A stretch of 64,000 nt of DNA from Annulohypoxylon bovei var. microspora (taxonomy: Eukaryota > Ascomycota > Sordariomycetes > Xylariales > Hypoxylaceae): the NCBI GenBank assembly GCA_022836615.1, contig MU405351.1:1-64000 (forward strand), written 5' to 3'. Position 1 is the stretch's first letter. Each line of letters opens with the position of its first letter. The notes beneath the pieces are model-generated. The model made no database searches, was not told the DNA's origin, and saw only the letters and a list, made by a program, of their open reading frames with translations. Both the position numbers and the translations under genes were made by a program. This document shows positions 56,701 through 64,000 of this stretch, piece after piece.

Positions 56701-58154
56701 AATCCGTTCCACCCATAGAGGCAGCGTACGACCGCATGATCTATGATCGCAACCAGCTGAACGACCTATACGCTACTATCTATAGTATCAGTGCCATACA
56801 GCCCCCGGGCCCAATCAAGGGCGACTGGGAGGAATGGGGGGTCCGGTACGGGTATTGCTGGAACATGTACAACGACCTGGTCAACATGCTGGAGGGTCCA
56901 CCCGACTCGAACGACACCACCTGGAAGAAGCGCTTCGGCTCCGTCCCGTCCTCGTACTGGAAGAGCAGCGCCGACCGCATTCAGGTCCTGGCGTATAGGG
57001 AGTACATCCGAGCAGACTCTCGCATCCGTGCAGTCGTAGACGACTGCATGCAGCTCGTCCGCAACGCCGAAAAGGGCGCGCGGCTGGCCCCCCCGTTTGA
57101 GCCGCCCGACGTCAACACCGTGACCCAGGCGATAAAGGGGACGAACCCGCTAGGCCAGTCTAAATCTAAGGTCAACCCCAAGGCTTTTACTGGCGTTTTT
57201 TCCTGGGTACAGCCGCCTGCCGGGAAGGGCGGTCATCCGAAACAAGCCCCGCCGCCGGTGCCGCCAGCAGCCGCAGGTCCTAGCACTGCCGCCGGAACCC
57301 AGAAGGCAACAGGCGTCGTTTTCGGCCAGCCAAACCTACTCGGCCGGGTACTCAAGCCAGGAGGCAGCCCGAGCCGTCGAGATGGTGTCGCGTCGAGTAG
57401 CAAAAGTGCAGGCGATACAAAGAGTGGGAGCGGCGGCCTGATAGGAAAGAGTGGTAGGAAAAAATCGAGTCCCGGCACCAGCGGCGGAAGTCGGAAGGTC
57501 ACCCAGAGCTTCAGGGATTGGGCTAAGAGGGGAGGCTTCGCCGGAGCCCTGAGTGGGGTCGGACGAGGGGCGCCATCGACCGGATTCGGACCTGGAGGAG
57601 CCATTCCCGCTCAGGCTGGGACGGGTATTCAGTCGGCATTCACTGCGTCAGGGCAATCTAGGACCTTGTTCGCGAGTGCAAACGCGGATGCGATCACGAT
57701 AACGTCGGATGTACAGTACTACCAGGGTCGGCTGCCCCCGAACGTCCATGGGCAGCAACCGTACAGCACGACTGCGACATATCGAGATACAAGACTAGGG
57801 CTAGATCCGGAGCTGGACCCGGAGCCGGAGCCACAACCAAGCCCAGAGTCGCCGGGAAACATCCCACCTTTACCCCCAAGTCCCAGTATCGTCTTCGAGC
57901 CTAACTATGTACCTACCCCTTACGTCTCACCTGGGTTGCTTGCGACGAATCCGATTAATATAGACGACGACTCAGACGATGATTACTCAGACCTTCCCGA
58001 CTTTTCAGATCTCCTTCCACCTGGCCCGGCATTGAATATAGATGAAAACTACGAAATCCAACCTGTGTTTTCGGATCAGGTTTGGGGGTTTGATTCCGGT
58101 ACTCCAGACATGAATTGGGGTCCAAATCATGACTCCGACGATGATATCACGTAA
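53781..58154 (+). CDS. Large metallopeptidase-like protein with HExxH motif, unknown family
   Basis: Four exons, 53781-54745, 54849-54942, 55040-55564 and 55653-58154, encode 1361 aa. Introns are 103, 97 and 88 nt with GTAAGT, GTGAGT and GTAAGA donors. Splicing of the third intron builds HEFGHAVNQAH at residues 525-535, split between exons after Gly528. This fits HExxH and also places a third His at the metzincin spacing (H-E-x-x-H-x5-H, with Asn where metzincins have Gly). About 45-65 residues downstream, EPVWMDLAKPEVGFNFEKALWG supplies acidic residues that could serve instead as a gluzincin-type third ligand. The N-terminal 500 residues have no recognised domain. The C-terminal 350 residues are Gly/Ser/Pro-rich and disordered, ending in an acidic tail. 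No signal peptide or membrane segment is seen. Confidence 0.75.
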
Positions 58155-58613
58155 GATCGCATTGGTATAATTAGTTGGTCGACTTAGGGATCTTTCCTTT
58201 TGAGGATTCGCATATGGTTTATTTAGTTTGCTTCGTGTTAGCCAAATTGCTTTGTTCAAGGGAATAGATATAGTAGACGTATGTTGTATTAGGGACAATA
58301 GAGCTCTGTAGGAGCTTTCTATGCTAGAGATTTTAGATAACTTTCACGGTGCGACTCGCACCTTCTGAATAAGTACTTACCTACTACCTTCCTAGACATC
58401 CACGTAAATAAAATCGATTCGACCTGATCGCTGGGGTGTGCCGACAACTTATAGGTTATCAAGCTGAGAAAGCCATGGCCTAAACATCGTCAAATAGTCG
58501 CACACTAAATGCATAGGTTTATTTGTCTAAAAAAGGGTTGATTGATTGATTGATATACAGTGTATATTCTACTGCAGATATAACTTTGTTAGAATCACAA
58601 GGCCGGCCTTGCC
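58155..58613. other. Intergenic region between convergent genes
   Basis: 3' flanks of the metallopeptidase-like gene (+) and the sirtuin (-). A short GATT repeat lies at about 58539-58553. No gene is seen. Confidence 0.55.
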
Positions 58614-61581
58614 TTATTGTGAACGTTTTAGCCCCTCAAGAGCTTGTGCTCCCTCTAATGCTTCCTGTTGAGCTAATTCCCATCGGAGCTGATCTGACGG
58701 GCTAGGGGTTTTATCGTATATAACCGCGTCGGCTTCTCTAGGCGGCTTTCTATAATTAGTTGTCTCATAACGTAGCTTGACGAGTGGATCGCTAAAGAAC
58801 ATTGGATGGGTGGCCTGTCGTTTGGCAAAAACCTTCGGTCGCACTATTGGTGGCAGATCAGCTAGAGGACTGCGAGGTGACACGTTTAGACTGGGCTCTA
58901 GTGGTTTAATCCTTGCCGGAGGCGAGCGCTCCCATCCAGGATGGAAAGGGGGTAGAATTGGGCCTTTCGAAGGGAGCGTACTGTAAGCTGTTGTAGGAGT
59001 CAACCGGTTTTCGGGTTCAACCTCCCTTCTGATGTCGTGGAGGGGTGCGGGCTGTGGAAACTTGGGCTTGGCAGTTCGCGACACTATACTGCCAACTGGG
59101 ATGCCGTCAATGAGCTTCCGTTTTCGCTGGCGAGGATGAATCTTAACAGCAGCAGTGATTGAACTAGGTGGTTTATAGGGCGGCGTTGTTTTCTTCTCAT
59201 TATATAACGCCGCCGCTCTATTTATCTCCGCTATCCTGACCGGCGTAGGAGATTTCCCAGAGCGCGCCAATTCTTGCGCAGCTTTTGCGTATTGATTCCG
59301 GCTGTTACAGGTAGCCAGAAACTTAGCTTTAATGGCAGGTCTAGACTTCATCTCCGAGTTAGTAGAAGTAACAAGAGCCGCTGGCGCGGATTTCCTCGCT
59401 TTCCTTGCTCTGATAATAGCCGGACGGGGCCGAGGCGTTGGGGCAAGATTCAGAATAGGAGGTGGTGCGGCCGGCGGGGGTTGTTGAGGAGGATTATATC
59501 CAAGGTTATCAAAAGGACGATTGCCAATCCTGGCTAGGGTTTGGAATATCTCCCAGACTACGTATGCGCCGCATTGGTAATCGTTTCTCATGGAAGAGGG
59601 ATTCTTGGGTGGTGGCCGAGGTTTGTCCAGTTCGATTGTATGTCGCCTCTTCTCTCCTAGGCTCCATCGTTTCCTCTCGGCGATGCTTTCGCGCTTTTTG
59701 GATAAATTCTCCTTCTTCTCTGCTAAGGCCTCACGCCTTTGCTTTTCGGATTCCAGTATCTCGTCAGGTGATAGCCAAAGATGGGGTTTTCTATTTTTCA
59801 GGTCATCGACCCAGGCGTCGCAATCCCACTCGATCCAGTAGTCTAGGATGTCTCCCCACGCGCTTTCAGATGGTTTTGTCAGATTGATGAATATAACCTT
59901 GCCCCCCTTGTTATGTACAGCTTTGGCAAACTCCTTAACCATTACTTTAAGCCCGTGGACTCTGAGACTTGTTCCGAGGATTAGGAGAAGATCCGGACCG
60001 GCAGAAAGGTCATGCTGAACTATAGGGGATATCAAGTCAGACTGAGGGTGTTCCTCTCCATAGAGGACAATGTCAGGTCGAAGCTTGCCGACACCTAAAG
60101 CTCGCTTCCCTTTTTCTTGACGCGCGGCGGTTGCTCCCGCACAATGAGGGCACTCGGGTTGTTCGCCCGACATCGTACAGGATTCGCGACCATCTTCATC
60201 CCAATTGCAGAGCTTTCCGCACACAAAGCAGCGGAGAGCATGTAGAGAGCCATGGAGAAAAACGCATTCAACGCCTCTGTCCGGGGCCAATGCTGATCGG
60301 GTATTGCTCCGCACAGAAGCGTCAGAGCTCTGCGAGGATTGCCCAGCATCTACACAAGTAGAGCTATCGTTCTTTGGCGGTTCTCGGTTTTCTTTGAAGT
60401 CCTTCTCGGAATCTATCACTTGCTGCTTAGCAGACTTTCTCCTTTTATTGCCTGCACCACTTTTTAGATCCGTTGAAAGACCGATCTTTTTCTCGATCTC
60501 ATCGATGTTTTGCGTATACACTCTTGCAAGCTTTCCAACGTCGCGGAGTTGAGCGATAAATCGATGAGTCGCGGTCGGTTCTACATCCTTTACTTTCTGT
60601 CTTAGCGTAGTAGCAAACCGGTAGAATACGGATGTCTTTAGTGGATCAGCCCATATGTTACAATCGAATAGATCGCGGCCTTTCATGTTGCGTAAGCTTG
60701 AGTTAGATGTCTGAGAAGAAAACAGGTCCAAGGAATTCTGCGTATATTCAGAATCAGATGTATCAGAACTTTCTGTAGAGTTCGTATTTTCGTACGGGTC
60801 AAATAGGATTGGTGGAGGTGAAGAGAGCGGTGACGAGCTAAAAGGTTCACCTAGAAGGGCTTTCGGAGTAGTAGCTCTTGATTGAATGCCACGGGTCTCT
60901 TTTGCTCCACAGACGGAGGAGTCTTCAGTTTGGGATGAGGCACTTGAAAGTTGTGGTGTCGAGAACAATGATTCTTGACCTGTAGAAGATTGTGTGGAGG
61001 ATTGGGTGGTATGTCGATGTAAGATTGGACGTAGTCCCGGTCGCGAGTAGACGAGCCGCTGTGGTAAGGTGCTGGAAGATATTGCCTCGACTTCTGGCTT
61101 TACCGGGACGTCGTCTCTGGTGTAGAAAGCCAATTTATCTGCATCTGAACTCAAGCTGTTGGTTAACGCACTTGTCCCATCTCGACTTTTGTAGCCAGTC
61201 GAGGCTCGCGTGACCCTCTTGCCTTCTTCCTGTTCCGTTGAACTTTCAACTGTGCGAGATATTCTTCTCCTCTTCGTAGGGCGCCCGCTTGATGCGAAAT
61301 TAGCAGTCTGACCCTCGATATCTTTAGGGTGACTGGCTTCTGCTCGCTCAAACTGTGCCTGGATAAGCGAGTAGAGCCCATTTTCGGAGCGGAAGTCCTG
61401 TTCAATTAGTCAATGCCAATGGATATCTCCAAATAGGACGGGGGACAAAACGTACTGGGATACCAGAATTGGTGCTTATACCGGCGCCGGTAATAATGAC
61501 AACTTTTCTTGACTTCGCGAGCGAGTTTGCTACGTGCTGGAGGAGGTCCGAAGATGTAGGTTTGACCTCAAGTATAGGCAT
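58614..61581 (-). CDS. hst4: Hst3/Hst4-type sirtuin deacetylase
   Basis: Two exons on the minus strand, 61581-61456 and 61397-58614, encode 969 aa. The intron 61398-61455 (GTACGT..ACAG, with a GACTAAT branch site) joins GAGISTNSGIP to DFRSENGLYS. The NAD-binding GAG motif is at residues 32-34 and YTQNID at about 336-341. The catalytic His is in HGSLH at about 424. Zinc cysteine pairs are at about 432/435 and 458/461, and ILGTSLRVHG follows. Between DFRS and YTQNID is an insertion of roughly 240 mostly disordered residues. The class Hst3/Hst4 removes acetyl groups from histone H3 K56 and supports genome stability and silencing in the nucleus. The C-terminal 400 residues are basic, Pro-rich and disordered. 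Confidence 0.88.
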
Positions 61582-62597
61582 CTTGAACGGTGGGAATTGG
61601 CCGTGAATTAAGAGAAATTATTGTTCAACGTGCGTAAAGCATCATCGCGTAATGATACCGGGTATTTTGCACGTAACTGTAATCGTAACCGTAGTCAAAG
61701 GAAAGTCCGTAATATAAGTATATATATACCTGTCGAGTCCTCCCTCTTCCACTAAACCTCTCCAAATGCCGACACCCGCAGTCCAAGCTCGATCAGCTTC
61801 AAGGCGGGTTCAACGGGCGCATGGGAGGGGGAGAGAAGAACGAGAACAAAGACGCGTCGGTACGCGTCTATTCCGAGTTTGGCAAGACTCTTTCTTATTT
61901 TTTCCAAGACCAACAATAGTCAATGGAACGTGGGGGGTTGTAATCAAGCGCGTGATGTGAGAACGGCGGTATGTAGACGGTCGGGGGGATGGTTATTAGT
62001 CGCGTAAAAGCTAGAAACCTAAAGGTAAGCCGTAATTGGAGGGTATGATTTTACTCTAGAAAACCAAGTGATGTCGCAGGTTCAAAAAGACAAAGCGACG
62101 GGAACAATTGTTTGACGAGGGAGGAGGGACGAAAGATGAGAATAAGTACGTAAGTAGGTAATAATATTAAAACGTTGATGCGTATAAAGTTAGTTAGACT
62201 AGAGGTCTAAGTAAATATGGGAATATGGGATAATGGATTATGTAAATGTCTGGTGCGATGCAAGGCGCGAATCAATCTTTAGGTTCAAGCTAGTGTGGAG
62301 TCGGTAAACACTGAGGCATTGTACCTACGACGGCAGCTACGGACGCGTGCTAAATTTGGATGCTCCTGCCCCACCAATATAGTACCTAGGTAGTATCCAC
62401 CTAGTATTTCTTGTATCCACCTACCTGGTAGGTACCTACATATTCTTTTCCTTTAGTTACATCAACCATACGGGCTTTTATCTTACATGCCTATCGCGTT
62501 TCTCTCTCCGCCATAAAGACATCAATTACAAAATAAGGAGAATATTTTAACTATCGAAGTATCTAAGGCATATGAAGATAGCTAGTTCGTATACCAC
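61582..62597. other. Intergenic region
   Basis: Promoter of the sirtuin and 3' flank of the sedolisin. TACCTAGGTAGTATCC and CTACCTGGTAGGTACC repeats lie at 62381-62440. A short open frame at 61766-61960 shows no protein-like pattern. Confidence 0.5.
62381..62440. repeat. ACCTAGGTAG / GGTAGGTACC microrepeat
   Basis: Member of the TAGGTACC family with a partly palindromic core (ACCTACCTGGTAGGTACC). Confidence 0.65.
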
Positions 62598-64000
62598 TCA
62601 TCCTAATACGTTTAATAGCTTCTGGAAGTCGCCAATAGAACCCAGACCCGTCACGCAATCATAGCCTTTAACGCTTTCCCACCCAGGCTCTTTTACTTCA
62701 TCAAACAAGCAGCTCTGGCTTACGCCTGCGGTAACATCTTGCAAAGCTTCCCTGACCGGCTGCGAATATAGGACCGGATTGAGCCAGCCAGTACTATTCT
62801 TCCCAGCCCTCAACCTCGAATCATTGATTAGAGCTATTAGAGCTGCGACTACTGGTGTGCTTGCACTTGTCCCGAGGACGTCCGTCTCGTAACCACCGAC
62901 TTGGATCACATAATTTGTACCGGTAGCGCTAATGTCTGGGAACGCACGACCAGTCTCGTTGTATAGTCCTTTATGCGATCCGTTGATGGTTAATACATAC
63001 TCGTCTACCGCGTCTTTTTGCCACTCTGGCCGAGCGAAGTAGTTACTGAAACCTCCCGTACTGAAGTCAGCTCCCTCGAGGGGCAGGGTGTTCCCCGTTG
63101 CGCCCACCGAAGTGACGTACGGACAGCTAGCTGGAAACGTTGGGAGGAACATTTTGCGTTTCTGACCATCGTTGCTATAGCACTGATTCTGCCCGATCCC
63201 GCTAGCGCCGCCATCGCCCGACCCGGAGAGGATCGTCACTCCGCGGGCTGCCAAAACGGCAAAAAGATCGCACACGCGAGTAGCATAAGAGACCGGCACG
63301 GACTGCTCATCGTCGGCGTACGAGATACTCATTATATGAGGTACCTCATCGTCGCCGAGATCTAGAAGGTATTGTGCAAACTCCAAGTACGGCTCATTGT
63401 CGCTTCGATTAGATGGAAGTAGATCGCCGTTTGGATCGACCTTTTCACCCCGTCCTCCAGCCGAATAGTATATTATGTTCGTGGGATAGCCGAGAGCCAT
63501 GGCGTACTCTACATCTAAGCTAGCTTCTAACCCCGCCCTCGCGTCTGGTGTGTTAGGTTGAGGATTCGTGCCGTTGTTCAGCGTGGCTACCGTAAACGTA
63601 TAATTTAGAGGCCCAAGCTCAGGTGAGTATCTCCCTAGGAATTCGGAAACATCCTCGTATTTAATCCACTGCTCGAGAAAACCGGCAATGCCAAATCGGA
63701 CAGGAGATTTGACGGGCGTTGTAGTGTTGACGTACGTCACGTTGTAGAGGCTTTTGAGACACGCTGGCTTGACTCCAGCTGGGCAAGGTTGGTCGTCGGC
63801 GGGGGCTGATGCGATCGATGCCTTCCGAGAAGGACGGGACTTCAGCCTAGATTGGGGCGGCGGCATGAAGTTAGAGATCGGATATATGAACTCGACATCC
63901 CCGTTAAGAGAACTGGGTAGCGAATACGACTGAGCGCGCAAGACTGGAGAGCGTTCCTGAAAGGAATAGTGCCCGAGAGTGGTGTGAAGGATCCTGTTGA
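62598..64000 (-). CDS. Sedolisin (S53) serine-carboxyl peptidase, 5' end outside window
   Basis: The frame is open from the stop at 62598 to the window edge at 64000, so the start and most of the propeptide are missing. The visible part is about 467 aa. It begins in the propeptide end (HYSFQERSPVLRAQSYSLPSS), followed by a linker at the likely processing site. The S53 catalytic domain contains GLEASLDVEYAMALGYPTN (Glu and Asp of the catalytic set), SGSGDGGASG (oxyanion Asp region) and GTSASTPVVAALIALIND (nucleophile Ser). The C-terminal DVTAGVSQSC and GYDCVTGLGS segments fit the calcium-binding end. The family comprises secreted acid proteases such as tripeptidyl peptidases. Several N-x-S/T sites agree with secretion. 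No intron is needed in the visible part. Confidence 0.88.
   Translation of the reverse strand, partial: NRILHTTLGHYSFQERSPVLRAQSYSLPSSLNGDVEFIYPISNFMPPPQSRLKSRPSRKASIASAPADDQPCPAGVKPACLKSLYNVTYVNTTTPVKSPVRFGIAGFLEQWIKYEDVSEFLGRYSPELGPLNYTFTVATLNNGTNPQPNTPDARAGLEASLDVEYAMALGYPTNIIYYSAGGRGEKVDPNGDLLPSNRSDNEPYLEFAQYLLDLGDDEVPHIMSISYADDEQSVPVSYATRVCDLFAVLAARGVTILSGSGDGGASGIGQNQCYSNDGQKRKMFLPTFPASCPYVTSVGATGNTLPLEGADFSTGGFSNYFARPEWQKDAVDEYVLTINGSHKGLYNETGRAFPDISATGTNYVIQVGGYETDVLGTSASTPVVAALIALINDSRLRAGKNSTGWLNPVLYSQPVREALQDVTAGVSQSCLFDEVKEPGWESVKGYDCVTGLGSIGDFQKLLNVLG

Noticed and set aside
61766..61960. 64-codon frame upstream of the sirtuin
   Set aside because: Arg-rich with no conserved pattern; probably promoter or leader sequence.

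Overview
The window looks like nuclear DNA of a filamentous ascomycete (Pezizomycotina). Genes are on both strands, and most introns are 50-110 nt with GT..AG ends and CTAAC/CTAAT branch sites. The families are typically fungal: eEF3, a Clr5-domain protein, a fungal sirtuin, a sedolisin and a CE1 esterase. Intergenic DNA carries many TAGGTACC/ACCTACCT microrepeats. My impression is Sordariomycetes, possibly Xylariales, but the sequence alone does not prove that.

Layout. 0-2.4 kb holds no intact gene: a GC-rich palindrome, short tandem repeats, tRNA-like relics and an AT-rich stretch. 2.4-18.9 kb is mostly housekeeping: a putative N-myristoylated coiled-coil protein, an Rqt4/TRIP4-like zinc-finger protein (-), a membrane-anchored six-hairpin glycosidase, the ER P5A-ATPase Spf1, a CofD/YvcK-like protein and mitochondrial malate dehydrogenase (-). 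19.8-44.2 kb is more accessory: an aminoglycoside-phosphotransferase-like gene with an in-frame TAG, two genes sharing a Cys-rich module, an Amidoligase_2-like ligase (-), a class I terpene synthase (-), a seven-TM protein, two unrecognised genes (-), a glutathione-synthetase-like ATP-grasp enzyme followed by a perfect 36-bp inverted repeat, a royal-jelly/yellow-type secreted protein, a possible small two-exon gene (-), a glutathione S-transferase with a 6-nt microexon, and a Clr5-domain protein. 45.5-64 kb has a secreted CE1 esterase, eEF3, a 1361-aa metallopeptidase-like protein, an Hst3/Hst4-type sirtuin (-) and a sedolisin (-) that runs off the right edge.

How genes may work together. Spf1, Rqt4-like and eEF3 serve ER membrane-protein quality control, ribosome rescue and translation, but nothing here ties them into one unit. 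The most suggestive neighbourhood is 23.4-40.0 kb: a carboxylate-amine ligase, a terpene synthase, a glutathione-synthetase-like enzyme and a GST. It could be a small specialised-metabolism or thiol-peptide locus. This is inference only; no P450, transporter or pathway regulator is seen next to them.

Exon structures were read by eye from splice signals, reading frame and remembered family patterns. No search or alignment was run.
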